DNA of 64,000 bases from Pectobacterium peruviense (GTDB lineage: Bacteria; Pseudomonadota; Gammaproteobacteria; Enterobacterales; Enterobacteriaceae), in assembly GCF_002847345.1 (NCBI RefSeq), contig NZ_LXFV01000007.1:186001-250000 (forward strand), given 5' to 3'. Positions within the stretch are counted from its first letter, which is position 1; every line of letters begins with the position of its first letter. Both the position numbers and the translations under genes were made by a program. Below the pieces are notes generated by a model. That model made no database searches, was not told where the DNA came from, and worked only from the letters and a program-made list of their open reading frames with translations. Positions 9,199 to 19,584 of the stretch are shown here, piece by piece.

Positions 9199-10662
9199 AT
9201 GTCTATTCGGTTAAGAAAAACGGTCATGTCCGTCCTGTTTGGGGCGCTACTGGCTGGCAACCTGCTTCCTGCTCAGGCCGACACGCAGGATCGACTGCCG
9301 GATATCGGCACCACCGCAGGCGGTACGCTCAGTATCAATCAGGAGCTGGCGATGGGCGACTTTTACGTCCGTCAGCTACGAGCGGGCGCGCCGCTTATCA
9401 ACGATCCACTGCTGTCCAATTACATTAATCAGCTCGGCAACAGATTGGTCAAACAGGCCGATTCCGTGCGCACGCCGTTCCATTTTTATCTGATCCGTAA
9501 TGACGACATCAACGCCTTCGCCTTCTTCGGCGGCAACGTAGTACTGCATTCCGCCCTGTTCCGTTATGCCGATAGCGAAAGCGAGCTGGCCTCCGTGCTG
9601 GCGCATGAAATTTCTCACGTTACCCAACGACATTTAGCGCGCAGCATGGAATCTCAGCAGCGCAGCGCCCCACTCACCTGGGTCGGCGCACTCGGCTCCA
9701 TCCTGTTGGCAATGGCCAACCCACAGTTGGGGATGGCAGCGCTCAGCGGTACGCTAGCGGGCGCACAGCAGGGAATGATTACCTTCACACAGCTGAATGA
9801 ACAAGAAGCAGACCGCATCGGGATTCAAGTGCTACAGCGCGCGGGCTTTGATCCGCAAGCTATGCCGAATTTCCTGCAAAAGCTGGCTGATCAATCGCGT
9901 TATGCTTCAAAACCTCCAGAAATGCTGCTGACCCACCCATTGCCAGAAAGTCGCCTGTCTGATGCACGCAACCGCGCCAACCAGATGCGCTCAACACCAG
10001 TGCAGTCTTCTCAAGATTTCTTGTTCGCCAAGATACGCACCTTTGGCATGTATGGCTCACCGGATCGCCCGCTGAACGACGATCTGCTGGTGCAATGGGA
10101 AAAGGGTAACGTACGGGAACAGCTGGCCGCGAAGTATGGCCGTGCGATTCAGCTTTATCAGGCGAAGAAGTACGATGAAGCACGTAACGTGTTACAACCG
10201 CTCCTAAGCAGCGCGCCTGACAATCCGTGGTTTCTGGACATGATGACCGACATCGATCTGGGACAAAATCGCACGACGCAGGCTATCGCACGTTTACAAA
10301 ATGTGCCCGGAATGCAGGCTAACCCAGTACTTCAGCTTAATCTGGCCAATGCCTATGTTGAAGGTAAACAGCCTGCGGCTGCCGGCAAAATATTGTATCG
10401 CTACACCTATGCGCACCCTGACGATCCGAACGGCTGGGATCTGCTGGCGCAAACCGCAGCAGCCCAAGGACAGCGCGCAGAAGAGCTGGCTGCACGCGCA
10501 GAGAGTCTGGCGCTTAACGGTCAGCTCGATCAATCTATTCGGTTACTGAGCAACGCAAGTTCACTGGTCAAATTGGGGAGTCTGGAGCAGGCGCGCTACG
10601 ACGCCCGTATCGACCAACTCCGTCAGTTGCAGCAGCGTTTCCGCCAGTACCAGAAATCCTGA
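9199..10662 (+). CDS. bepA: Periplasmic metalloprotease/chaperone BepA
   Basis: BepA is an M48-family zinc protease that helps LptD assembly at the BAM complex and degrades misfolded outer-membrane proteins. From ATG 9199 the product is 487 residues, the same as E. coli BepA; a TTG start at 9178 is less likely. A signal peptide covers residues 1-27 or so (ending PAQA). The zinc site HEISH lies near 136-140, with a downstream glutamate in [12 protein letters not shown] repeats fill the C-terminal third. It lies 14 bases before yfgD. The E. coli neighbour perM is absent. Confidence 0.95.
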   Translation: MSIRLRKTVMSVLFGALLAGNLLPAQADTQDRLPDIGTTAGGTLSINQELAMGDFYVRQLRAGAPLINDPLLSNYINQLGNRLVKQADSVRTPFHFYLIRNDDINAFAFFGGNVVLHSALFRYADSESELASVLAHEISHVTQRHLARSMESQQRSAPLTWVGALGSILLAMANPQLGMAALSGTLAGAQQGMITFTQLNEQEADRIGIQVLQRAGFDPQAMPNFLQKLADQSRYASKPPEMLLTHPLPESRLSDARNRANQMRSTPVQSSQDFLFAKIRTFGMYGSPDRPLNDDLLVQWEKGNVREQLAAKYGRAIQLYQAKKYDEARNVLQPLLSSAPDNPWFLDMMTDIDLGQNRTTQAIARLQNVPGMQANPVLQLNLANAYVEGKQPAAAGKILYRYTYAHPDDPNGWDLLAQTAAAQGQRAEELAARAESLALNGQLDQSIRLLSNASSLVKLGSLEQARYDARIDQLRQLQQRFRQYQKS

Positions 10663-10676
10663 CAAGGAGCATAACG

Positions 10677-11054
10677 ATGACAGCATCTTCAACCAAAGCA
10701 TCCGTGACAATTTACCACAACCCGCGCTGCTCCAAGAGCCGCGAAACGCTGGCGCTGCTGCAAGAGCACAATATTGCCCCAGACGTCGTGCTCTATCTCG
10801 ACACACCGCCTAATGCCGCAACGCTGGCTCAGCTTATCCAGCAGTTAGGCTTTAGCAGTGCACGCGAGTTGATGCGAACCAAAGAAGAGATTTATCAGCA
10901 GTTGGGATTGTCCGACGCCGCGCTGACAGAAGCACAGCTTATTCAGGCGATGGTCGATAATCCGAAACTTATCGAGCGCCCTATCGTCGTGGCACAGGGT
11001 CAGGCGCGCATTGGACGCCCGCCAGAACAGGTGCTGGAGATTCTGTCGTTGTAA
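10677..11054 (+). CDS. yfgD: ArsC-family reductase-like protein YfgD
   Basis: A 125-residue member of the ArsC/Spx thioredoxin-like fold, with the active-site region YHNPRCSKSRETL (Cys near residue 18) and the C-terminal RPIVVAQGQARIGRPPEQVL. Sequences of this type are annotated as arsenate reductases, but no ars operon is present and the YfgD branch has no proven substrate that I know of. AAGGAG precedes the ATG by seven bases. It probably shares a transcript with bepA and converges on hda. Confidence 0.9.
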   Translation: MTASSTKASVTIYHNPRCSKSRETLALLQEHNIAPDVVLYLDTPPNAATLAQLIQQLGFSSARELMRTKEEIYQQLGLSDAALTEAQLIQAMVDNPKLIERPIVVAQGQARIGRPPEQVLEILSL

Positions 11055-11105
11055 TGTAGGTAGTTGTGAGTGATCGTTGAAACGATAGTCGTCAGCAATC
11101 TTCAG

Positions 11106-11807
11106 CTACAGCCCGAGGATCTCTTTCACAAAAGGAATGGTCAGCTTGCGCTGTGCAGTGATGGATGCATGGTCAAGCTGATCGAGCGTCATAAATAACG
11201 TGCGCATTTCCCGATCCAAACGCTTGAGCAGAAAACGACTCACGTCTTCCGGCAATTCGAACCCACGCAGTCTGGCACGAAGCTGTAACGCCTCACCCTT
11301 TTCATCATCCGACAACGGTTGTAGCTTGTAGATTTGTCCCCAGTCGAGACGAGAAGCAAGGTCGGGCAGACGTAAATTCAACTGACGCGGCGGACGATCG
11401 CCGGTAATTAACAGCCGGGCTCGTCCCGTTTCCTGAATGCGGTTATACAGATTGAATACCGCCATTTCCCACGCTTCATCGCCTGCAATCGATTCGATGT
11501 TGTCGATACACACCAGTGCCAGCTGTTCCATGCCTTCCAGCACGTCCGGCACAAAGTAGGCACGTTTATCTAACGGCACATAGCCCACCGCGCGTTCCTG
11601 ACGCGACAGCTCGGCGCAGGCTGCATGCAGCAGATGGCTGCGCCCGCCCCCTTCGCGTGACCAGAAATAGATGTAGCTACCATGCTCTTGATACAACGCA
11701 TTATTGACGGCGGCAAGAAGAGACGCGTTTTCACCCGGATAGAAACTGGCAAATGTTTCGTCATCGGGTAAATAGAGTGGCAATGAAAGCTGTGCCGGCG
11801 TGTTCAG
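11106..11807 (-). CDS. hda: DnaA inactivator Hda (probable CTG start)
   Basis: Hda binds the DNA-loaded beta clamp and stimulates ATP hydrolysis by DnaA, preventing re-initiation of replication. The product is an AAA+ DnaA-like protein with the clamp-binding motif QLSLPL near the N terminus, a Walker A variant [10 protein letters not shown] and the sensor region [24 protein letters not shown]. No ATG or GTG gives a family-like start. CTG 11807 has GAGG five bases upstream and gives 233 residues, exactly the E. coli length. A TTG at 11822 would add five residues. CTG initiation has been described for E. coli hda, as far as I recall. Confidence 0.93.
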   Translation of the reverse strand: MNTPAQLSLPLYLPDDETFASFYPGENASLLAAVNNALYQEHGSYIYFWSREGGGRSHLLHAACAELSRQERAVGYVPLDKRAYFVPDVLEGMEQLALVCIDNIESIAGDEAWEMAVFNLYNRIQETGRARLLITGDRPPRQLNLRLPDLASRLDWGQIYKLQPLSDDEKGEALQLRARLRGFELPEDVSRFLLKRLDREMRTLFMTLDQLDHASITAQRKLTIPFVKEILGL

Positions 11808-11866
11808 AATCACCTCAAGCAAAACGGGCAGGAAAACGGATCGAGTTTACCACAGAAACCTGGCCC

Positions 11867-11897
11867 TGTTGAGGCCGCGATACGCACGGCCTCAACA
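11867..11897 (-). terminator. Strong hairpin between uraA and hda
   Basis: TGTTGAGGCCG (11867-11877) pairs perfectly with CGGCCTCAACA (11887-11897) around a nine-base loop, 16 bases past the uraA stop. There is no clear T tract on the minus strand, so it may be a processing or weak termination structure. Confidence 0.55.
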
Positions 11898-11912
11898 AGG
11901 AGAATGACGCGG

Positions 11913-13202
11913 TTATGAACGAGTGTCGTTCTCTTCCGGCGCATCGAGGATCTCTTCCTCTTTACGGAACAGGCTGATGACCTTAAACACCAGACTCATA
12001 CCGATACCAACAACTGTCGCCAGCGCCATGCCTTTCAGCTCGGTCGAGCCAAGATGCACTTTCGCGCCGCTGACGCCGATGATCAGAATCACGGAGGTCA
12101 GGATCAGGTTTTGCGCTTTGTTGTAATCCACTTTAGATTCAATCAGCACGCGAATACCGGATGCACCGATCACGCCGTACAGCAGTAGCGACACGCCACC
12201 CATGACAGGAACCGGTACAGCCTGAATCGCCGCAGCCAGTTTGCCCACGCAGGAAAGCAGAATCGCAAGGATCGCCGCACCGCCGATAACCCAGGTGCTG
12301 TACACTTTGGTAATTGCCAGCACGCCGATATTTTCGCCGTAGGTCGTATTCGGCGTAGAGCCGAAGAAACCAGATAACACGGTAGAAATCCCGTTGGCGA
12401 ACAGGGAACGATGTAGCCCCGGATCGCGCATCAGATCTTTCTTCACAATATTCGCCGTCACAACCAAGTGGCCAACGTGTTCCGCAATCACCACTAGCGC
12501 CGCAGGCAGAATCGCCAGAATAGCAAACCACTCAAAACGCGGCGTATAGAATGTTGGCATCGCGAACCAGTGCGCTTCACGAATTGGGGTCAAGTCAACG
12601 ACACCCAGCGCAAATGACAGCGCATAGCCAGCCAGTACCCCAATCAGAATCGGGATGATCGCCAGAAAGCCGCGAAACAGCACCGATCCCAGAATGGTGA
12701 TCGCCAGCGTCGCTAGTGAAATCGTCACCGCGGTGGAATCCACAGATGCACCATCCGCAGGCAACAACCCAGCCATTCCTGCCGCCACACCCGCCAGTTC
12801 AAGGCCGATGACAGCGACAATCGCCCCCATTGCCGCAGGCGGAAACAGTACATTCAGCCAGCCAGTACCCGCTTTCTGAACAATCAGCGCCACCAGACAG
12901 AACAACACGCCGCACATAATGAAGCCACCCAGCGCAACTTCATATCCCAACGGCAGTAGCAGTAATACTGGGGAAATAAATGCGAAGCTCGATCCCAAAT
13001 ACGCCGGGATTTTTCCCTTACAAATGAATAAATAAAGCAGCGTACCCACACCGTTGAATAACAGCACGGTTGCCGGGTTGATCTTGAACAGAATGGGTAC
13101 CAGAACGGTAGCGCCAAACATCGCGAACAGATGCTGGAAACTCAACGGGATGGTTTGTAACAAGGGGGGTCGTTCACTCACCCCGATGGCGCGACGAGTC
13201 AT
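11913..13202 (-). CDS. uraA: Uracil:H+ symporter
   Basis: UraA is the NCS2/NAT-family inner-membrane permease for uracil. From ATG 13202 (MTRRAIGVSERPPLLQTIPLS) it has 429 residues, equal to the E. coli protein; the frame upstream to 13352 is not homologous. About 14 membrane segments are visible. Family residues include the glutamate and histidine in VIAEHVGHL and the glutamate in TTYGENIGV, which bind uracil in the E. coli structure. It follows upp on the same strand, but a terminator lies between them. Confidence 0.96.
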   Translation of the reverse strand: MTRRAIGVSERPPLLQTIPLSFQHLFAMFGATVLVPILFKINPATVLLFNGVGTLLYLFICKGKIPAYLGSSFAFISPVLLLLPLGYEVALGGFIMCGVLFCLVALIVQKAGTGWLNVLFPPAAMGAIVAVIGLELAGVAAGMAGLLPADGASVDSTAVTISLATLAITILGSVLFRGFLAIIPILIGVLAGYALSFALGVVDLTPIREAHWFAMPTFYTPRFEWFAILAILPAALVVIAEHVGHLVVTANIVKKDLMRDPGLHRSLFANGISTVLSGFFGSTPNTTYGENIGVLAITKVYSTWVIGGAAILAILLSCVGKLAAAIQAVPVPVMGGVSLLLYGVIGASGIRVLIESKVDYNKAQNLILTSVILIIGVSGAKVHLGSTELKGMALATVVGIGMSLVFKVISLFRKEEEILDAPEENDTRS

Positions 13203-13373
13203 CTTCAATATCCTCTGTAGTGTTGTGCAGGTAGAGCCGCACTTGTTATCACAGCCAGACTCACCCCGCCCCATCGTAGTGAAGCAGGATGATGTTGACT
13301 GCTGATGTAATAAAAGAACGCGTGTGACGTAATACAGGCTGTAGCGAACCATAGGAAATACTTAGGTTTACGC

Positions 13374-13402
13374 CAAAAAAAAGCCGACTATAAAGTCGGC
13401 TT
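13374..13402 (-). terminator. Intrinsic terminator directly after upp
   Basis: AAGCCGACT (13381-13389) pairs perfectly with AGTCGGCTT (13394-13402) around a four-base loop, and the minus-strand transcript continues into a T-run. It sits six bases past the upp stop, inside the upp-uraA operon. Confidence 0.85.
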
Positions 13403-13407
13403 ACCTG

Positions 13408-14034
13408 TTATTTCGTACCAAATATTTTATCGCCCGCATCACCCAGACCCGGCATGATGTAACCCTGCTCGTTAAGGCCTTTATCGATTGATGCCGTGTA
13501 CAGCTCGACATCCGGATGGGCTTTCTCCAGTGCGGCAATCCCTTCCGGTGCCGCGACTAACACCAGTACCTTAATACTGTGACAACCTGCCTTCTTCAGC
13601 AGATCGATCGTCGCGATCATTGAACCACCGGTTGCCAGCATTGGGTCAACAACCAGCGCCATGCGCTCTTCGATATTGGAAACCAGCTTTTGGAAATAAG
13701 GAACAGGCTCCAGCGTTTCTTCATCACGGTAGATGCCGACAACGCTGATACGCGCGCTAGGGACATTTTCCAGCACGCCGTCCATCATCCCCAATCCTGC
13801 ACGCAGAATCGGTACGACGGTAATTTTCTTGCCTTTGATCTGATCGACTTCAACCGGACCGCACCAGCCATCAATGGTGACTTTTTCGGTTGCCAGGTCG
13901 GCCGTCGCTTCGTAAGTCAACAAACTTCCTACCTCGGAAGCCAGCTCACGAAAACGCTTAGTGCTAATATCGTTCTCACGCATCAAACCCAGTTTATGTT
14001 TGACGAGTGGGTGTTTCACCTCGACGATCTTCAT
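13408..14034 (-). CDS. upp: Uracil phosphoribosyltransferase
   Basis: Upp salvages uracil to UMP using PRPP. From the second of two tandem ATGs (14034, GGAG six bases upstream) it has 208 residues, the E. coli length. The PRPP loop is [17 protein letters not shown], and the uracil-binding tail is [18 protein letters not shown]. It is divergent from purM, across a region holding a repeat element and a PurR box. uraA follows on the same strand after a terminator. Confidence 0.97.
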   Translation of the reverse strand: MKIVEVKHPLVKHKLGLMRENDISTKRFRELASEVGSLLTYEATADLATEKVTIDGWCGPVEVDQIKGKKITVVPILRAGLGMMDGVLENVPSARISVVGIYRDEETLEPVPYFQKLVSNIEERMALVVDPMLATGGSMIATIDLLKKAGCHSIKVLVLVAAPEGIAALEKAHPDVELYTASIDKGLNEQGYIMPGLGDAGDKIFGTK

Positions 14035-14064
14035 CATTATCTCCCCATCGGCTAGTGGACGGAC

Positions 14065-14145
14065 AAAAAACGCTAAATGCGTTTTTAAACACCGCTTGCG
14101 GCGGCCCGCAGGGCGGCGGGCATGAGAGCCCGTCGTAAAAAAAAT
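14065..14145 (+). repeat. Dispersed intergenic repeat, copy B
   Basis: An AT-rich arm (acgctaaatgcgtttttaaa) is followed by a GC-rich core, GGCGGCCCGCAGGGCGGCGGGCA, then GCCCGTCGTAAAAAA. The order of blocks matches copies at 7817-7904 (inverted) and 55790-55870. It lies in the leader of upp, between upp and purM. Confidence 0.65.
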
Positions 14146-14259
14146 CGCGGGATTATACCGCCTTTTTTACTTAGCGCCATACGATTAAGCCTGATCCAGA
14201 TCAACCGAGAAGAGAAATTGTCGGCATTAACGAAAAATAGCCAGCCGATGACTCATCAC

Positions 14260-14275
14260 TCGCAAACGATTGCCT
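14260..14275 (+). promoter_or_regulatory. PurR operator of purMN
   Basis: tcgcaaacgattgcct fits the PurR consensus core GCAANCGNTTNC at every fixed position. It lies about 130 bases before purM, consistent with repression by PurR with hypoxanthine or guanine. Confidence 0.75.
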
Positions 14276-14405
14276 ACACTGTTAGAATTAGCGCGCATTA
14301 TTTTTACCACAGTATGTTTTCCAAATACCGTGTTTTCTGAATGCCATGTTTTTTAATACAAGTCTGTTTTTGAATACAACCCGTAACCTTCGTGGGGACT
14401 CAGCA

Positions 14406-15443
14406 GTGACCGACAAAACCTCTCTCAGCTATAAAGACGCAGGCGTGGATATCGATGCAGGTAATGCATTGGTAGACCGTATCAAAGGTGTAGTGAAACA
14501 GACTCGTCGCCCGGAAGTTATGGGTGGATTGGGTGGTTTCGGTGCCTTGTGCGCCTTACCGCAAAAATACCGCGAACCGATTCTGGTTTCCGGCACTGAC
14601 GGAGTCGGCACCAAACTGCGCCTGGCGATGGACCTGAAGCGCCACGATACGATTGGTATCGATCTGGTTGCAATGTGCGTGAACGATCTGGTCGTTCAAG
14701 GTGCCGAACCGCTGTTCTTCCTCGACTATTACGCAACAGGCAAGCTGGATGTCGACACCGCTGCCAGCGTGATCACTGGTATCGCGGAAGGTTGTAAGCA
14801 ATCAGGCTGTGCACTGGTCGGTGGCGAAACTGCCGAAATGCCGGGCATGTATCACGGCGAAGACTACGATGTTGCTGGCTTCTGCGTCGGTGTCGTAGAA
14901 AAATCAGAAATCATCGACGGCAGCAAAGTTCAGCACGGCGATGTTCTGGTTGCCCTTGCCGCCAGCGGCCCGCACTCAAACGGTTATTCACTGGTACGTA
15001 AAGTGCTTGAAGTCAGCAAGACCGATCCAGAGCAATTCGAGCTGGAAGGTAAATCACTGGCCGACCATCTGCTGGCACCGACTAAAATCTACGTAAAATC
15101 TATCCTGTCCCTGATTGAGAAAGTGGATGTCCACGCCATTTCTCACCTGACTGGCGGCGGCTTCTGGGAAAATATCCCACGCGTACTGCCAGAAGGCATG
15201 CAGGCAACTATCGACGAATCCAGCTGGCAATGGCCTGCAGTTTTCAAGTGGTTGCAACAGGCCGGTAATGTTAGCCGCCACGAAATGTATCGTACTTTCA
15301 ACTGCGGTGTTGGTATGATCATCGCACTGCCAGCCGAACAGGCAGACGAGGCCGTTGCATTACTCAACAGCAGCGGCGAAAACGCATGGAAAATCGGCGT
15401 CATTACCCAAACCGATGCCGGAGACGCAGTGGTTATTAACTGA
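14406..15443 (+). CDS. purM: Phosphoribosylformylglycinamidine cyclo-ligase
   Basis: PurM (AIR synthetase) closes the imidazole ring in purine synthesis using ATP. Initiation at GTG 14406 (GGGG eight bases upstream) gives 345 residues starting [19 protein letters not shown], the same length as E. coli PurM. An upstream ATG at 14346 would add 20 unrelated residues. Conserved segments include [25 protein letters not shown] and [13 protein letters not shown]. It overlaps purN by one base (TGATG), which indicates translational coupling. A PurR box lies upstream. Confidence 0.97.
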   Translation: MTDKTSLSYKDAGVDIDAGNALVDRIKGVVKQTRRPEVMGGLGGFGALCALPQKYREPILVSGTDGVGTKLRLAMDLKRHDTIGIDLVAMCVNDLVVQGAEPLFFLDYYATGKLDVDTAASVITGIAEGCKQSGCALVGGETAEMPGMYHGEDYDVAGFCVGVVEKSEIIDGSKVQHGDVLVALAASGPHSNGYSLVRKVLEVSKTDPEQFELEGKSLADHLLAPTKIYVKSILSLIEKVDVHAISHLTGGGFWENIPRVLPEGMQATIDESSWQWPAVFKWLQQAGNVSRHEMYRTFNCGVGMIIALPAEQADEAVALLNSSGENAWKIGVITQTDAGDAVVIN

Positions 15444-16081
15444 TGAAAAACATCGTTGTCTTGGTTTCAGGTCATGGAAGCAACTTACAGGCGTTGATTG
15501 ACGCCTGTAAGAACGGACGCCTTAAAGGAAATATCGTCGCCGTATTCAGTAATAATGCGGAGGCTTATGGATTAGTACGCGCACAGGATGCTGCAATCCC
15601 TACCTGCGTCCTGAATCCTGAAGACTTTGCTGACCGCGCCGCATTTGATGCGGCACTGGCAAACGAAATTGAGCAATATGAACCAGCGCTGGTGGTTCTA
15701 GCGGGCTATATGCGAATTCTCAGTCCGGAGTTCGTCGCTCAATTTTCAGGAAAAATGCTGAATATTCACCCGTCCCTGCTGCCAAAATATCCTGGATTGC
15801 ATACGCACCGTAAGGCGCTGGAAAATAGCGATCGGGAGCACGGCACGTCCGTACATTTTGTCACTGATGAGCTGGATGGCGGCCCGTTGATTCTGCAAGC
15901 AAAGGTGCCTGTATTTAATGACGATACGGAAGAAAGTCTAAGCGAACGCGTTAAGACGCATGAGCACACGATTTATCCGATGGTCATTAACTGGTTCCTG
16001 AACGGCAGACTGGTGATGCGTGATAATGAAGCCTGGCTGGACAGCGTGCGTATCCCCCCACAGGGTTATGCTGCCGAGTAA
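15443..16081 (+). CDS. purN: Phosphoribosylglycinamide formyltransferase 1
   Basis: PurN transfers a formyl group from 10-formyl-tetrahydrofolate to GAR. The 212-residue product has the N-terminal VLVSGHGSNLQALIDA phosphate-binding loop, the catalytic asparagine and histidine in MLNIHPSLLPKYPG, and the aspartate in HFVTDELDGGP. It is coupled to purM. In E. coli K-12 the next gene block begins with ppk; here the hydrogenase region follows after a hairpin. Confidence 0.97.
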   Translation: MKNIVVLVSGHGSNLQALIDACKNGRLKGNIVAVFSNNAEAYGLVRAQDAAIPTCVLNPEDFADRAAFDAALANEIEQYEPALVVLAGYMRILSPEFVAQFSGKMLNIHPSLLPKYPGLHTHRKALENSDREHGTSVHFVTDELDGGPLILQAKVPVFNDDTEESLSERVKTHEHTIYPMVINWFLNGRLVMRDNEAWLDSVRIPPQGYAAE

Positions 16082-16102
16082 TACTGTCAGTTCATCATAT
16101 TT

Positions 16103-16127
16103 GTAAGGCTCTTCTGCGGAGCCTTAC
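16103..16127 (+). terminator. Hairpin after purN
   Basis: GTAAGGCTC (16103-16111) pairs perfectly with GAGCCTTAC (16119-16127) around a seven-base loop. It is 22 bases past the purN stop and lacks a strong T tract. It marks the left edge of the hydrogen block. Confidence 0.55.
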
Positions 16128-16296
16128 CACTTCTGTCTTACCCTTACCCAGAAAATCCCCATAGATAAATCAGCATCCACAGTTCGATAACAGCAGCCTG
16201 CAGGTAACGAACGCAGAAATGCTGTCATCGTTAACACCCGATCGGATCATTCTGCCGCAGCCGACAAAAAACGCGACCCACGTAGAACAAGCGATA

Positions 16297-17319
16297 CTAG
16301 CTTACCACCAATGAATCATAGCCTTTCCAGCGATAAATCAGCATCGATACGCACCAGAAGACAACGAATATACCAATCACGATAAAGCCGGCATTGCCAA
16401 GGCTATCATTGAGGCCGCTGACCACAGTCCATGCCCCGCCTTGCAAATCAAACTTATCCACCAGCAGCCCCAGAGCCTCAAGGCCGCCAATAAATAGAGC
16501 CACTACCACCGAAGCGCCGGTGATAGTCATGTTGTAATACAGTTTGCGCTGTGGTTTGTTAAATGCCCATCCATATGCGCCTACCATCAGGATATTGTCC
16601 AAGGTATCGATCAGCGCCATACCGCTGGCGAATAAGGCTGGAAAGATGAGAATTGACCAGATGGATACACCGAGAGAGGCGCTGGCAGCGGAGATACCGA
16701 GTACACCAATTTCCGTCGCGGTATCGAAGCCCAACCCAAACAAAAAACCGACCAGATACATATGCCAGCTTTTATCGACCATCCGAAAGGTGGAGCGGAA
16801 AAGCCAACTCATCATCCCGCCAGAAGCGCCCATCTCATCACGGTTTTGCAGCGGTTCACCACGTTTTAAGGCCCGGAAATTTCGCCAGACGCCGCGCAAA
16901 ATAACCAGATTCACCAGCGCCATCGCCAACAGGAAAAAGGCAGAAATCGATGTTCCGATAATGCCGCCGACATCGTGGAACCACTCGATATCTTTCTGAA
17001 ACGCCGCCGCTGTCGCAGCAATCGCCACCGTAGCCAAGATCACAATCGTTGAGTGCCCGAGTGAAAACCAGGCCCCAACCCCTAACGGGCGCTGTCCCTG
17101 CTGCATCATTTTACGGGTAACGATATCAATCGCGGCAATATGGTCGGCATCCACCGCGTGCCGCAAACCGTAAGACCAGGCCAGCAAACAGGCCGCTATC
17201 AGTGCACCATTATTCTGGAACACAACCAGTGCCCAGCACCATGAAACAAGATTTGCCGACAACAGCAATATTAACAGCATCGCGCTACGGGGATGGTTGC
17301 GCAGAACGGGAAGTAACAT
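16297..17319 (-). CDS. HoxN/NixA-family nickel permease
   Basis: This inner-membrane nickel (or cobalt) transporter has 340 residues and about eight membrane segments. The signature motif [13 protein letters not shown] in the second hydrophobic segment (HX4DH metal motif) and the later [10 protein letters not shown] motif define the NiCoT family. ATG 17319 is preceded by AGGA eight bases upstream. The gene overlaps the 3' end of hypF by 35 bases, so it is translated as part of the hydN-fdhF-hypF operon. That context points to Ni2+ for the hydrogenases in the neighbouring operons. Confidence 0.92.
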   Translation of the reverse strand: MLLPVLRNHPRSAMLLILLLSANLVSWCWALVVFQNNGALIAACLLAWSYGLRHAVDADHIAAIDIVTRKMMQQGQRPLGVGAWFSLGHSTIVILATVAIAATAAAFQKDIEWFHDVGGIIGTSISAFFLLAMALVNLVILRGVWRNFRALKRGEPLQNRDEMGASGGMMSWLFRSTFRMVDKSWHMYLVGFLFGLGFDTATEIGVLGISAASASLGVSIWSILIFPALFASGMALIDTLDNILMVGAYGWAFNKPQRKLYYNMTITGASVVVALFIGGLEALGLLVDKFDLQGGAWTVVSGLNDSLGNAGFIVIGIFVVFWCVSMLIYRWKGYDSLVVS

Positions 17320-19573
17320 CAAGTTTATCCTTTATAGTCGATTGTAACTGTGCGGCGGCTATCACCGCCTGCCCCAAAGAAATTGAACCATCGCCAGCAG
17401 GCAGTCGCGTAGGTAACAGCACGTTAAGGCCATCAAGACGAGACACCAGCCGCTGACATAACAGCCTGTTGTGGAACACACCGCCCGCGCAGGCGACGGT
17501 ACCGATATTCAGTCGTTGTGCATGATGCCGGACCAGAGAAGCCAGCCCGGCGGCCAGCACGTCATGGAACGCCCATGCTCGGGCTTCTGGCTCCGCACGC
17601 CAGTTCAACCACTGCCGCCAGAAGGTCACCATATCCAGTTGACCCGCAATGCAGGGCAGCGTCACTGGATGATCAACCCCGCCACACCGCGTAGCCATTG
17701 CCTCCAGCCGCCCAGCCGCCTCTCCTTCATAGTGTTGAACCTCGGCCGTACACCCCAGCGCTGCTGCCGCAGCATCAAAAAGCCGCCCAGCGGACGATGC
17801 GGTAGGAGAATTGATCCCCCGTACGATCGCTTTGGCCAGAGGCCTCCAAGGATGACGGCGAACGCTATCCGTTTCCGGTAGAGCCTCCCAGTCAGGAACG
17901 AAAGCTAGGCAGTGCGCCAGAAAATTGCGCCACGGCTGCCGTGCAGCCAGATCGCCCCCCGGCAGAGCGACCAGCGGTAACCCGCCCAATCTCTCGCAGA
18001 CGCGGTAATCCACCTTCAGGCACTCTCCGCCCCAAAGCTGCCCTTCAGCCCCCATTCCCACGCCATCTAACGCCAGACCAATAACGGCTCCGCCGTCCAA
18101 CGGCCAGCCATGTTCAGCCAGACAAGCGGCAATATGGGCGTGGTGATGCAAAACGTAATGGCACGGCAACGCCATCTGCTGCCCCAATCGGAGAGAGTGA
18201 TAGCCGGGGTGGGAATCCACCACGACCTGCTGAGGCGTGAAGTCATAAACCCGGCACATCAGATCAAACGCACGGCGCCACTGCGATTCAACGCCATCGT
18301 CGCTTAAATCGCCCAGATGCTGGCTCAATACCGCACTCTCGCCACGCACCAGACAGAACGTGTTTTTCAGGTCGGCCCCCAAACACACCATTGGCGGGAT
18401 ATTCTTGAAACCAGAAGGCAAGGCGATCGCATCCGGTACGAACCCTCTGGCACGTCGTATCATCATGCCGCGCGTATCCAGCAGCGAATCGTCCATACGC
18501 TGCGTAATACCCCGGTTGTGCATTAGCCAACCATCGGCAATACCAGCCAGTTCACTCAACGCCTGTTCATTGGTTAGCGCCGGAGGACGTCCACTAAGAT
18601 TTCCCGACGTCATCACCAGCGGACGTCCGATATCCTGCATCAGCAGATGCTGTAATGGGTTAGATGGCAACATAACCCCCACGTCATTCAGATCAGGGGC
18701 GATGTCCTCGCTAAGGGAACCCATTATCCGCTTGTCTACCAGAACAATTGGCGCTGCCGGGCTGCTTAACCGCGCTGCCGTCAGCTCGGGCAGGCCGCTG
18801 GCGTTTTCTATCATCACTGCCAGCGGTTTCGCTGGACGGTGTTTACGCAAACGCAACAACCGGACAGCCTCATCGTTTTGGGCGTCGCAGGCCAAATGAA
18901 AACCACCAATCCCCTTGATCGCAACAATTCCCCCGGCCTTCAACATCGCTACCGCAGCCTGAAGAGCCGCTTCACCCTCACAACGTCGATCAACTGCCTG
19001 CCAAAAGACATGAGGGCCGCAATCCGGGCAGGCCACTGGCTGGGCGTGAAAACGCCGATCTTGGGGATCACGGTATTCCGACTCACAGGCTGGACAAAGC
19101 GGAAACTCCGCCATCACCGTCAACGGGCGGTCATAGGGCATGGCATGAATAATGGTAAAACGCGGCCCGCAGTGAGTGCAGTTAATGAAGGGATAGCGAT
19201 AGCGCCGCTGCGCCGGATCGTTCATTTCAGCGAGACAAGATGGGCAGGTAGCGGCATCCGGTGCTATCTGGGTATTCATGGTGCCGCCATGGCTGGGGCG
19301 AATGGTAAAATCCGTCGGTAACGTTTTCCAGCACATGACAGACTGATCCAGCACATCAATACGCGCCAGCGGCGGACACTGTGTATGAAGCGCATGGATA
19401 AACGCCTGCGGTGCCGATATCAGACGAATCTGCACGCCAGCGCCATCATTACAGACATCGCCATACAGATGCATCTGTTTCGCCAGTTGCCAGACCCAGG
19501 GGCGAAAGCCAACCCCCTGAACCTTGCCCCGAATACTCAGCACCACGCCCGTGTTATCCATTGCGCCCCGCAT
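17285..19573 (-). CDS. hypF: Hydrogenase maturation carbamoyltransferase HypF
   Basis: HypF makes the thiocarbamate on HypE that becomes the cyanide ligands of the [NiFe] site, using carbamoyl phosphate and ATP. The 762-residue protein has an acylphosphatase domain ([14 protein letters not shown], about 15-100), two zinc-finger pairs (CPSCLAEM...CTHCGP and CPACESEY...CPDCGP, about 110-185), a YrdC-like domain (about 200-380) and a Kae1-like domain with [14 protein letters not shown] and CAGGVFHNR. The start is uncertain: ATG 19573 has GAGG nine bases upstream, and ATG 19561 is an alternative. It lies eleven bases after fdhF. E. coli HypF is 750 residues. Confidence 0.95.
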   Translation of the reverse strand: MRGAMDNTGVVLSIRGKVQGVGFRPWVWQLAKQMHLYGDVCNDGAGVQIRLISAPQAFIHALHTQCPPLARIDVLDQSVMCWKTLPTDFTIRPSHGGTMNTQIAPDAATCPSCLAEMNDPAQRRYRYPFINCTHCGPRFTIIHAMPYDRPLTVMAEFPLCPACESEYRDPQDRRFHAQPVACPDCGPHVFWQAVDRRCEGEAALQAAVAMLKAGGIVAIKGIGGFHLACDAQNDEAVRLLRLRKHRPAKPLAVMIENASGLPELTAARLSSPAAPIVLVDKRIMGSLSEDIAPDLNDVGVMLPSNPLQHLLMQDIGRPLVMTSGNLSGRPPALTNEQALSELAGIADGWLMHNRGITQRMDDSLLDTRGMMIRRARGFVPDAIALPSGFKNIPPMVCLGADLKNTFCLVRGESAVLSQHLGDLSDDGVESQWRRAFDLMCRVYDFTPQQVVVDSHPGYHSLRLGQQMALPCHYVLHHHAHIAACLAEHGWPLDGGAVIGLALDGVGMGAEGQLWGGECLKVDYRVCERLGGLPLVALPGGDLAARQPWRNFLAHCLAFVPDWEALPETDSVRRHPWRPLAKAIVRGINSPTASSAGRLFDAAAAALGCTAEVQHYEGEAAGRLEAMATRCGGVDHPVTLPCIAGQLDMVTFWRQWLNWRAEPEARAWAFHDVLAAGLASLVRHHAQRLNIGTVACAGGVFHNRLLCQRLVSRLDGLNVLLPTRLPAGDGSISLGQAVIAAAQLQSTIKDKLDVTSRSAQPSP

Positions 19574-19584
19574 GTCCCCTTGCC

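Larger units (their letters stand above)
14035..14405. other. Divergent upp/purM regulatory region
   Basis: This 371-base gap holds the upp ribosome-binding site, repeat copy B and a PurR box. The AT-rich stretch from about 14280 to 14400 probably carries the purM promoter and leader. I see no credible gene in it. Confidence 0.6.
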
